A DNA stretch of 8,836 nucleotides. It comes from Saprospiraceae bacterium. GTDB lineage: Bacteria; Bacteroidota; Bacteroidia; Chitinophagales; Saprospiraceae. Within the stretch, counting starts at the first letter, position 1. Every line of letters starts with the position of its first letter. A program made the translations under genes and the position numbers. The notes beneath the pieces are model-generated. The model was not told the DNA's origin, searched no databases, and saw only the letters and a program-made list of their open reading frames with translations. The stretch is taken from the NCBI GenBank assembly GCA_013361075.1, contig JABWAJ010000207.1, positions 1 to 8,836 on the forward strand, in the 5' to 3' direction. This document shows positions 1-5,722 of this stretch, piece by piece.

Positions 1-110
1 GAGATTCCCTTCGGGAAAGACATTTTGGGCTCAAAAAGTAGAAATAAACCAGGAGCAATGACCATCCGGCTAAATTCCAGCAGGACTCCAGGCAAATGCA
101 CAAGCAAAAT

Positions 111-175
111 ATGCACTGCCTACGCTCGGCGGTATCGCGGTTGCATGCCATGGCTTTTACATGGGAATATACCCC
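111..175. repeat. Degenerate direct repeat, copy 1
   Basis: This copy starts with ATGCAC, contains the 15-mer ACGCTCGGCGGTATC at 122-136 and ends with TATACCCC at 168-175. All three blocks recur in the same order and nearly the same spacing at 302-364. About 28 of the first 39 positions match; the remainder is more diverged. The function is unknown. It could be a dispersed intergenic repeat family or an old local duplication. Confidence 0.6.
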
Positions 176-291
176 TGTTTTGAATTGTGCCCCAACCGTA
201 GGGCTTTAGGCCACCGTTTCTTAAAAAATTGCCCGAGTTCACGTTAAGCCAAGATGTGTGTAAACCGTAGCCCTGTCGGGAGTGACAAACG

Positions 292-303
292 ATAACGCGT
301 TAT
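292..303. repeat. Perfect 12-bp palindrome
   Basis: ATAACGCGTTAT is a perfect palindrome at the left edge of repeat copy 2. It has no equivalent in copy 1. It could be a protein-binding site or a chance occurrence. Confidence 0.5.
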
Positions 304-364
304 GCACAGCTGACGCTCGGCGGTATCAGGGTTATGAGGCATAAAACATACTGCTTTATACCCC
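302..364. repeat. Degenerate direct repeat, copy 2
   Basis: This is the second copy of the element at 111-175, offset by about 190 bases. It has ATGCAC at 302-307, the shared 15-mer at 313-327 and TATACCCC at 357-364. It is two bases shorter than copy 1. Its left end overlaps the palindrome at 292-303 and its right end overlaps the hairpin at 363-377. Confidence 0.6.
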
Positions 365-377
365 GGATTTCATCCGG
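363..377. repeat. Hairpin, 6-bp stem and TTC loop
   Basis: CCGGAT-TTC-ATCCGG is a perfect inverted repeat 41 bases downstream of the oxidoreductase stop. There is no T-run on the minus strand after it, so an intrinsic terminator role is not supported, although it might act as a 3' mRNA stabilising hairpin. Confidence 0.4.
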
Positions 378-417
378 AGTTATTCACGGTTAACCACTTC
401 GCGGTTGCACCTTACCG

Positions 418-1524
418 TTAAAGCTTTACCCGCTTCCCGCTTTTCGCACTCCGCTTCGCCGCGTCCAGAATTTCCATCACTGTTACGTTCAGGGGTAGGG
501 CAGATAAGTCATTGTCTTCCAAAGCAATTTCTTTTCTAACCACCGCTTTAAAAAAAGAAAACGGATCCTGAAACGGCGGTTTCCGCTCCGGAAGCCTGAC
601 CTCGGTTTCTTTGTTTTTTTCCTGAAAGCGGTAGCTCAGGTTGTTGCGGTCTTTGGCCGTGATGAGGCCGCTGCGGCAGTAGATTTCCATATCTTTTCGG
701 GAAAACGGCCAGTTCCACGAAGCCTGGATGATGGTTTGCGATTCGGGGTAGGTAAGCACGATGGTGGCTTCGTCGTCCACCTTCGGGTAGATATCGGGTT
801 TGATTTGCTGCGTGATGGCCATTACCGATACCGGTTTTTGGCCGTTCATGAGCCAGGTGGACAGGTCGGCGCCGTAGCAGCCAAAATCGGTGAGCGCGCC
901 CGCGCCGTTCTGGACGGGGTCGGTGAGCCAGTCTAAGAATTCTTTGTTCACCCCAATCTCTTTGGGTCCCTGGTGCCCGTCGTGGACCACAATTTTTCGG
1001 ATTGGCCCGATGGCAGCCGAATCCTGCATCAATTGCCGGGCATGGTGCACCGTGGGGTACCAGGTGGTTTCGTAGTTGGTGAGCAGGAAAATGCCGTGCC
1101 GGTTGGCCAATTGCTGCATTTTTCGGGCGTGTTTCAGGCTTACCGCCAGCGGTTTTTCCACCATGACGTGGATGCCTTTGGGCGCGCAGATTTCCACCAC
1201 TTCCAGGTGTTCGTAAATGGCATTAAAGGCCGCCACCGCTTCCGGTTTTTCAGCGGCGATCAGTTCTTCTAAGGTGTTGTAAATCCGGTTTTTGGGGTAG
1301 TTGTACTGGTCGGCGTAGCGTTCGGCCAGTTCCCGGTTGGGTTCTGCAATACCGGCGATTTCAATGTCCCCGTTTTTGACGCTGCTGAAAATCCAGTGCA
1401 CGTGGGTATGGGTGAGGCCGGCCACGCCGATGCGCAGGGGTTGTTGGGTTTGGGCAGGCAGAGCGGAACTTAGCATGGCGAGGCCTAAGCAGGCTAATGT
1501 TGTTGTCCGTATTTGCAATTTCAT
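418..1524 (-). CDS. Exported Gfo/Idh/MocA-family oxidoreductase
   Basis: This 368-residue protein belongs to the Gfo/Idh/MocA family of NAD(P)-dependent oxidoreductases, which act mostly on sugars and cyclitols. Residues 1-24 form a Sec-type signal peptide (one Lys and one Arg, a hydrophobic core, then a Leu-Pro-Ala cleavage motif before Gln25), so the enzyme should be periplasmic. The Rossmann domain begins at about residue 30. Its nucleotide loop reads GLTHTH (36-41), with Thr and His where GxGxxG has its second and third Gly. The family's EKP motif is at 123-125. A GALTDFGCYGADL stretch at 209-221 starts the substrate domain and is typical of a Bacteroidota subgroup. The length is normal. 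The ATG is preceded by an A-rich leader with no Shine-Dalgarno. The S41 peptidase ends 63 bp upstream, so co-transcription is possible. The substrate cannot be deduced from the sequence. Confidence 0.9.
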   Translation of the reverse strand: MKLQIRTTTLACLGLAMLSSALPAQTQQPLRIGVAGLTHTHVHWIFSSVKNGDIEIAGIAEPNRELAERYADQYNYPKNRIYNTLEELIAAEKPEAVAAFNAIYEHLEVVEICAPKGIHVMVEKPLAVSLKHARKMQQLANRHGIFLLTNYETTWYPTVHHARQLMQDSAAIGPIRKIVVHDGHQGPKEIGVNKEFLDWLTDPVQNGAGALTDFGCYGADLSTWLMNGQKPVSVMAITQQIKPDIYPKVDDEATIVLTYPESQTIIQASWNWPFSRKDMEIYCRSGLITAKDRNNLSYRFQEKNKETEVRLPERKPPFQDPFSFFKAVVRKEIALEDNDLSALPLNVTVMEILDAAKRSAKSGKRVKL

Positions 1525-1557
1525 GTTGCCGATTTTGTTTTTGCTGCATAACAGACA

Positions 1558-1573
1558 CGAGGCCGGAGCCTCG
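1558..1573 (-). other. Intercistronic hairpin (weak terminator or processing site)
   Basis: CGAGGC-loop-GCCTCG is a perfect 6-bp stem with a 4-nt loop, 14 bases after the S41 peptidase stop. On the minus strand it is followed by TGTCTGTTATG rather than a T-run, so it would be at most a leaky terminator. It may reduce read-through into the oxidoreductase gene or stabilise the upstream mRNA end. Confidence 0.4.
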
Positions 1574-1587
1574 CGCCAGCAGAGGGT

Positions 1588-3009
1588 TCATTCTTTTACC
1601 AATTTCAAAGTTTGTGTGAGCCAGTCCGTTTGATTATCAAGGCGATAATCGGGGGCTACGCCGACTACTTCGTATTTTCTCTGCTTCCGGTAGCGGGTCA
1701 TGGTGCAACCTAAGGTATATTTGTAACAAGGCGTTTTTACACCCCCAATTTCTCCATATCCGACATAGCCGCCTGAATTTTCGCCCACGAGTATGGTTTT
1801 TTTGCTCTTTTTGGCCCAAAACAGCAGTGTTTCGCAGGAACTGGCGCAGTGTTTATTGACCATGATGGCAATTTTGGACGGTTTCGCCAATACCCGGTCC
1901 AGTTTTATCCGGCTGCTGCTGCCCCGCTGCATGAACGACTGCTGCGGCAATTTTTTCATTTCGTCAATTTCATAGCGCATGTACCGGGTCGAAAGCGAGT
2001 CGAAGTTGACGGTATCGCGCAGCCGGCCTGCGTACCATTGCTCAAAAACGGCAATATTGTCTTTGGTCACGTAAATGTCAACTACATCATCTTTGAAAGG
2101 CCCCGTGTACAAATAAGGCAGCAGGGGGTTTACATTACGGTCGCTGCCGCCGCCATTGTTGCGCACATCAATGATGAGGTAAGGTTTAGACCTGATGAGT
2201 GAGTCATACCGATTGTAAAAATCGTCCATGCGCGCGGTCAGGTGTCCGGAAAAGCTGGGTATCCGCATGTAGTTTGTTTCTGCGTCTATTTCTCTGAATT
2301 CCAATTCATTGGAAAGATTTAAATTATAGCTGTTTCGCGTTTTCAGGCTCGTTTTAAACCAGTTATCGCCCAGCCGGCCTTCCTTCAGTTCCATTTGGGG
2401 TACAAAATTGAGGGAATGGTTGCGCATGTACAAAAACACTTCAAACACCTTATCGCTTTTGCGTTTGAGTTCCATTTTTACCTGCCCTGGCACCCACAGG
2501 GGCGTTTTAGATTCCAGTATCACGCCTGCGTAGTCGCGCAGACCTTTTTTGCTGGGTACAATGGCAATGGTATAAGCCGAATCCTGTGTTTGATAAATCC
2601 CTTCAATGTCTTCGAGGGGCTTTTGCTCGATTTTGCCGAGGCTGATTTTTTCGCGGTTTAAAAACAGCGGCGAGTTGAGAAACTCCTTAACCAATTCGGG
2701 GTTTTGGTCATTTACTACGGGGTATTCCATGCTGATGTGCGAGTGATTGTCTTTAAAAAACTCCACATAATAGGTCAGCACTTTAAAACACTCTGATTTG
2801 TCGGCAGCCTGCCGAGCCGCTTCGAACAGCTGCTTTTTCATGGCATCGTAGCCGGCCTGGTTGCGGTTGTTTACATTGTCTTTAAAGCCGGGCAGGTTCG
2901 CTTCGTAGTAGCCGGTGACGTAATGAAGTTCTTCGGAACAAGCGCAATTTTGTGCACTTAGGGAAATGACGGGCAGTAGAAAAGCCAACCATATCATGTT
3001 GAGACGCAT
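1588..3009 (-). CDS. Exported S41-family serine peptidase (C-terminal-processing-like)
   Basis: This 473-residue protein has a Sec signal peptide (cleavage probably after Ala19) and an S41 peptidase fold. FKDNHSH at 85-91 matches the D-x-H element near the N-terminus of this fold. YLIIDVRNNGGGSD at 277-290 is the conserved strand and glycine turn. CASSCE at 388-393 is the nucleophile region; Ser390, three residues before Glu393, is the likely catalytic serine. LVGENSGG at 407-414 follows. The CtpA/Prc-type catalytic Lys expected about 25 residues after the Ser is absent, as in the GE-[ST]-GG subgroup. No PDZ domain is obvious; residues 130-215 instead look like a beta-rich module containing WVPGQVK. 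It is likely a periplasmic peptidase of unknown substrate. Met5 is an alternative start. A palindrome overlaps its presumed promoter at 3022-3036. Confidence 0.88.
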   Translation of the reverse strand: MRLNMIWLAFLLPVISLSAQNCACSEELHYVTGYYEANLPGFKDNVNNRNQAGYDAMKKQLFEAARQAADKSECFKVLTYYVEFFKDNHSHISMEYPVVNDQNPELVKEFLNSPLFLNREKISLGKIEQKPLEDIEGIYQTQDSAYTIAIVPSKKGLRDYAGVILESKTPLWVPGQVKMELKRKSDKVFEVFLYMRNHSLNFVPQMELKEGRLGDNWFKTSLKTRNSYNLNLSNELEFREIDAETNYMRIPSFSGHLTARMDDFYNRYDSLIRSKPYLIIDVRNNGGGSDRNVNPLLPYLYTGPFKDDVVDIYVTKDNIAVFEQWYAGRLRDTVNFDSLSTRYMRYEIDEMKKLPQQSFMQRGSSSRIKLDRVLAKPSKIAIMVNKHCASSCETLLFWAKKSKKTILVGENSGGYVGYGEIGGVKTPCYKYTLGCTMTRYRKQRKYEVVGVAPDYRLDNQTDWLTQTLKLVKE

Positions 3010-3021
3010 CCGGTACAGGTT

Positions 3022-3040
3022 TTTGTATGATACAAATTAA
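3022..3040 (-). promoter_or_regulatory. Putative promoter -7 element with overlapping palindrome, S41 gene
   Basis: On the minus strand TTAATTTG (3040-3033) matches the Bacteroidota -7 consensus TAnnTTTG at all but one defined base, 23 bases before the ATG. It overlaps the near-perfect palindrome TTTGTATGATACAAA at 3022-3036 (7-bp arms around one central base). I see no clear -33 TTTG at the usual distance. The dyad lies where a repressor would block initiation; this is inference. Confidence 0.35.
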
Positions 3041-3113
3041 AAAGGTTTGCCTGGAAGAAATTAAGCTGCTAAAGTTAGGTAAAATTTCAACCACGTCGAT
3101 GTGCCTGGAATGG

Positions 3114-3147
3114 AAAACAAAAAAGCGCAAAGCCGAAACCTTGCGCT
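3114..3147 (-). terminator. Intrinsic terminator after the fusion-protein gene
   Basis: On the minus strand AGCGCAA (3147-3141) pairs perfectly with TTGCGCT (3130-3124), with one further G-C pair after a mismatch. The stem runs directly into a T-rich tract (TTTTTTGTTTT including the stem's last T) ending at 3114. It lies 25 bases after the stop at 3173, which is typical for Rho-independent termination. It separates this gene from the S41 peptidase. Confidence 0.85.
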
Positions 3148-3172
3148 CAGGAGTAAAGTATGCTTGCCTGAC

Positions 3173-4081
3173 TTATTTCCAATCCAACCGATCCAGGATC
3201 ATCCGCACTTCGCCTTTCTGGAGGGTAGTCACCGCTTGCGTTTGCTGTATCAATTGGTTCATGTCTTTTCCCGGGTGTACTTTTTTGAAATACCCTTCAA
3301 ACCACGGAGCTAAATATTCCTTCATATCGGTGTACACATCGGCGGTTGCCATGTTGTAAGGCATCGAAGCGCCGAAAGGGAACTCCATCTCGTAGAGGAT
3401 CCAGGCTTTCATTTTGCCATCTTTCACCCTTGCCGCGTGGATGGGTTTCCAGATGTCCCGTTCCACTTTAATGTGGTCAGCGCGGGTTGCTCCGGCAGGT
3501 GACGAGAAATAATTGAAAACCAAAACTTTGCCTTTTTCCCATTCCTCCGGAAAAATCAGGATTTGGGCAACCCCAACCAGGCAATCTTTGCGCGGGCCGG
3601 TGAAGATGAAGGTCTGCTTGTGGTTCAGGTAATCGCCGTGCAGGAGGTGGCACTTCGGCGTGGCGCTATACAAGGCAGCCAACCGGACAGAATTGGTGCC
3701 AAAAATCAATTGTGGCGTTCCATACGCCCACAAGGCATAAGCCACACACAACCAGATGAAAAAATTAAGCCTTGTATTTTTGCGAATATCCGGAGCCATC
3801 CAGAAACAGCACATCTCCGTGTGGGGTTTCGATTCCTGCACTTGCCGGTACAGGTTGTCGCGGTGTTCATTGCTGGCAAATACTTCCAGAGTGCGCAGGG
3901 TTTCGCCAGTTCCAAGAACAAACCCGCCGATCATGTTCCCGTGGCAATAAATGGCAAAAACCTGATTGGTTTCGTAGTAGTCGCGGTTGACGTTAAAGCC
4001 GGAGCACCGGAAATAGTTGCCTGCAAATACGTCAATTTCGTTGGAGTTGCGGATTTGTGTGAATTTTGGAAAGTGTAGCAT
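3173..4081 (-). CDS. Two-domain protein: GNAT-like N-half fused to small alpha/beta domain
   Basis: This 302-residue protein has no signal peptide and should be cytoplasmic. Residues 40-175 resemble the GNAT acyltransferase fold in order of elements: a paired strand VFAIYCHGNMIGGFVLG (41-57), a hydrophobic strand EMCCFW (89-94), a long helix near 103-120, then strand QLIFG and helix SVRLAALYSAT. The usual acetyl-CoA loop (Q/R-x-x-G-x-G/A) is not visible, so catalysis is uncertain. Residues 184-302 resemble a Bacteroidota family normally found as a small stand-alone protein: KVERDIWKPIHAARV (205-219), GKMKAW (222-227), FPFG (234-237), KKVHPGKD (266-273) and a KGEVRMILDR end (289-298). The reading frame is continuous through the junction. 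It has its own terminator and a promoter region with an inverted repeat. The domain calls are from pattern memory; the function is unknown. Confidence 0.8.
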   Translation of the reverse strand: MLHFPKFTQIRNSNEIDVFAGNYFRCSGFNVNRDYYETNQVFAIYCHGNMIGGFVLGTGETLRTLEVFASNEHRDNLYRQVQESKPHTEMCCFWMAPDIRKNTRLNFFIWLCVAYALWAYGTPQLIFGTNSVRLAALYSATPKCHLLHGDYLNHKQTFIFTGPRKDCLVGVAQILIFPEEWEKGKVLVFNYFSSPAGATRADHIKVERDIWKPIHAARVKDGKMKAWILYEMEFPFGASMPYNMATADVYTDMKEYLAPWFEGYFKKVHPGKDMNQLIQQTQAVTTLQKGEVRMILDRLDWK

Positions 4082-4091
4082 GATCTCGCTT

Positions 4092-4131
4092 TTTGTAAGG
4101 ATTTAATTTTCTTATTGACCTTACAAAGGTG
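4092..4131 (-). promoter_or_regulatory. Putative promoter and inverted-repeat operator of fusion gene
   Basis: TTTGTAAGG (4092-4100) and CCTTACAAA (4119-4127) form a perfect 9-bp inverted repeat with an 18-nt AT-rich spacer, beginning 10 bases upstream of the ATG. Its distal arm overlaps CACCTTTG on the minus strand (4131-4124), one mismatch from the Bacteroidota -7 element TAnnTTTG. No clear -33 element is present. The layout suits an operator covering the start of transcription; if transcription starts further upstream it could instead be a leader hairpin near the ribosome site. Confidence 0.4.
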
Positions 4132-4153
4132 CGGCGACCAGGACAGCCGCGCA

Positions 4154-4171
4154 TCCACATGTTGATGTGGA
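4154..4171. repeat. Hairpin, 7-bp stem and 4-nt loop
   Basis: TCCACAT-GTTG-ATGTGGA is a perfect inverted repeat between the 360-residue lipoprotein's terminator and the promoter region of the fusion gene. No T-run follows on either strand. It could be a regulator site upstream of the fusion gene. Confidence 0.4.
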
Positions 4172-4204
4172 AGGCCATAAAACCAACAAAAGGCATCCCG
4201 AATT

Positions 4205-4278
4205 AAAAAAAAAGACCCCGGAGAGGTCAACTGGTTGCGGATGGCACATTGATCTGCAACTGACTGACTTCTCCGAGG
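4205..4278 (-). terminator. Long-stem intrinsic terminator after 360-aa lipoprotein
   Basis: Arms 4216-4238 and 4256-4278 pair as an imperfect 23-bp stem (17 Watson-Crick pairs, three wobbles, three mismatches) around a 17-nt loop. On the minus strand the stem is followed after two bases by nine Ts (4213-4205). It begins 63 bases after the lipoprotein stop at 4342. An alternative short hairpin, GACC (4228-4225) with GGTC (4217-4214), abuts the T-run directly and competes with the base of the long stem. Confidence 0.8.
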
Positions 4279-4280
4279 CC

Positions 4281-4294
4281 TAAATCCGGATTTA
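4281..4294. repeat. Perfect 14-bp palindrome beside terminator
   Basis: TAAATCCGGATTTA is a perfect palindrome immediately next to the long terminator stem. On the plus strand it is followed by a run of As. It may be part of the same 3' structure of the lipoprotein mRNA. Confidence 0.5.
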
Positions 4295-4341
4295 AAAAAA
4301 TTCGAAATGACTCTTTTAGCGCTTAAAATGGATGATGTTCA

Positions 4342-5424
4342 TCAATGCGTATCCAGATAAACTGCGGCGGAAGCGACTGCGGAAACCAATGGCCCGCCCA
4401 GTTCCAAACCAATGATGTCGGCCCAAACCCAATCAGGAATGCTTGCAGGTTCTGCGCTGCCTGTGCCGGGGGTTCCGTGCGAGATGGACCTCCAGTACCA
4501 GAAGTAGCGGCTGTATTTCAGAACGGATACCATCGAAAGCACTACGATAGGGTTATCCATGGAAACATCGCGCACCAGTTTATTTTCCTGAATGGTCATG
4601 AAGGTCACAAAATTGCTCAGTTCTTCCGGCGAACGGACCGGCATGGAGGCTGCTTCATTGAAGATGGTGAGCAGGGTATTTTTATCCTTGGCACTCAATC
4701 GGGTTTCGGCTAAGCGATCGGCATAATTGGCGTAGTCGCGATGCAAATTTAGGGTTTTGGCGCGTTGTTGGTCTGTTTGGTTTACCGGCAGTTCAGCATC
4801 TGCCAAAAAACGGACGGTTTTTTCAGTAAGGAGTTGCTGGATGGCTTTGCGGTCGCCGTTCAATGACTCAATGGCTTCGCGGTTGTCGTTCAGCACAACC
4901 TGCACGGCGAGGTTGTGGAGTTGACCGATATTGTCTTGTGGATTATTCGGGTTTACGAGGCTTTGCACGCCGAAGCCCATATCCGGATTGAAGAGAACGG
5001 TGCGTTTGCCGGTATATGTTCCGTCAAAAGATTCGCGCAACGGGTAGAATCCGGCAGGAATTACCTGTGGTTCAATCCCCAATGCGTTAGCAGTAGCACT
5101 GTCCACTACAAAATCATCCGTAAGTGGATAATACTGGCCGAAGTACCGGGCAGCGTCGTCCCCCTGACCAAATTGCAGGGCCATCCGGTTGCTCAAGTGG
5201 GTAGCTTCGGTTTCCCAGCCGATCCAGATACAGTTGCTGAAGCTGTACATGCATCCCCTGTAAGTGGACGTGCCAAAGTGGATGATGATCCGGTCGCCCG
5301 ACGGGATTTCCGGTGCCGGGTCTGCAAGCGGGGGTTGGATGCTGATTTCTTCCTTGGTGCAGGAAAACAGGCTTGCGCAAAGGAAAAGGGTAATGAGGGC
5401 AAAGGAAAAGGTGCGGATAGTCAT
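4342..5424 (-). CDS. Predicted lipoprotein, 360 aa, unknown function
   Basis: I do not recognise this gene. Residues 1-21 are a signal peptide with a lipobox (Leu-Phe-Ser before Cys22), so the mature protein should be membrane-anchored. A proline-rich linker (31-41) leads to a short conserved-looking segment, DRIIIHFGTSTYRGCMYS (44-61), in which Cys58 and Cys65 could form a disulfide. Residues 200-285 are predicted to be largely helical and charged. The C-terminal 30 residues (about 330-360) are small and hydrophobic, rich in Gly, Ala, Val and Leu. They follow a Trp-rich stretch (YFWYW at 307-311, DWVW at 331-334) and end in DTH. The start ATG fits the signal peptide. The 298-bp upstream gap suggests its own promoter, but I see no good -7 match there. 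A strong terminator follows the gene. Confidence 0.85.
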   Translation of the reverse strand: MTIRTFSFALITLFLCASLFSCTKEEISIQPPLADPAPEIPSGDRIIIHFGTSTYRGCMYSFSNCIWIGWETEATHLSNRMALQFGQGDDAARYFGQYYPLTDDFVVDSATANALGIEPQVIPAGFYPLRESFDGTYTGKRTVLFNPDMGFGVQSLVNPNNPQDNIGQLHNLAVQVVLNDNREAIESLNGDRKAIQQLLTEKTVRFLADAELPVNQTDQQRAKTLNLHRDYANYADRLAETRLSAKDKNTLLTIFNEAASMPVRSPEELSNFVTFMTIQENKLVRDVSMDNPIVVLSMVSVLKYSRYFWYWRSISHGTPGTGSAEPASIPDWVWADIIGLELGGPLVSAVASAAVYLDTH

Positions 5425-5498
5425 GGCTTTAACATTGAAAAAGTGAAACTAAGCGCCTACTCTTTTCTGCGGATTTTCGGCTTGCTCCGGTGTTATTC

Positions 5499-5517
5499 AG
5501 CCGCTTTTGCTGCGGCT
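5499..5517. repeat. Hairpin, 6-bp GC stem
   Basis: AGCCGC (5499-5504) and GCGGCT (5512-5517) form a perfect stem with a 7-nt loop, in the gap upstream of the 360-residue lipoprotein. On the minus strand it is followed by GAATAAC and on the plus strand by TTTAAA, so neither side has a proper T-run. It is about 200 bases past the 261-residue lipoprotein's stop and could be a weak terminator or leader structure. Confidence 0.35.
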
Positions 5518-5525
5518 TTAAATAA

Positions 5526-5699
5526 CTATCCGCGTTTGCCTGAAATCTTACGCCCGGGTGGAAGATTTTTTTTCTTCATGTACGGATCGCAGAAGTATTG
5601 GTATCGAAAGGAGTACCCCAAACTGATATTGTGCTTGGATTTCAGCCACAAGCAATGAGGGCATACTTGGATTATGCAGCAGCTTAGTGGTTCGAGACA
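5526..5699 (-). other. Short open frame with partial zinc-ribbon pattern
   Basis: This minus-strand frame has no ATG near its beginning and ends in TAG at 5526-5528. It encodes a CPHC motif (Cys codons at 5663-5661 and 5654-5652) followed about 20 codons later by FRYQYFCD and then a Lys-rich tail. That order recalls the N-terminal zinc ribbon of IS1-like InsA proteins (CPxC, then xxYxCxxC), but the fourth Cys is missing. It may be a decayed transposase fragment or pure chance. Apart from this and the hairpin at 5499-5517, I see nothing in the 5425-5722 gap. Confidence 0.15.
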
Positions 5700-5722
5700 T
5701 TAGCCTCGGTACTGGAAAGAGT

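Larger units (their letters stand above)
1..417. other. Non-coding region with repeats and palindromes
   Basis: I see no credible gene on either strand in these 417 bases, which lie downstream of the oxidoreductase stop codon. The region is rich in short symmetric sequences: a 5-bp stem with TTC loop at 5-17, GCCATGGC at 147-154, a 12-bp palindrome at 292-303 and a 6-bp stem with TTC loop at 363-377. It also holds two copies of a degenerate direct repeat, listed separately. No T-run follows the hairpin nearest the oxidoreductase on the minus strand, so no convincing terminator for that gene can be named. Confidence 0.6.

Noticed and set aside
3563..4078. Plus-strand open frame of 171 codons
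   Set aside because: It is antisense to the two-domain protein, which has a terminator and promoter region in the right direction.
4915..5658. Long plus-strand open frame of 247 codons
   Set aside because: It is largely antisense to the 360-residue lipoprotein, which has a clear signal peptide and lipobox. The plus product shows no recognisable fold or leader, and its tail falls in the gap by chance.
5693..5708. CGAG/CTCG hairpin after the 261-residue lipoprotein
   Set aside because: It has a four-base stem with an 8-nt loop and no T-run; too weak to call a terminator.
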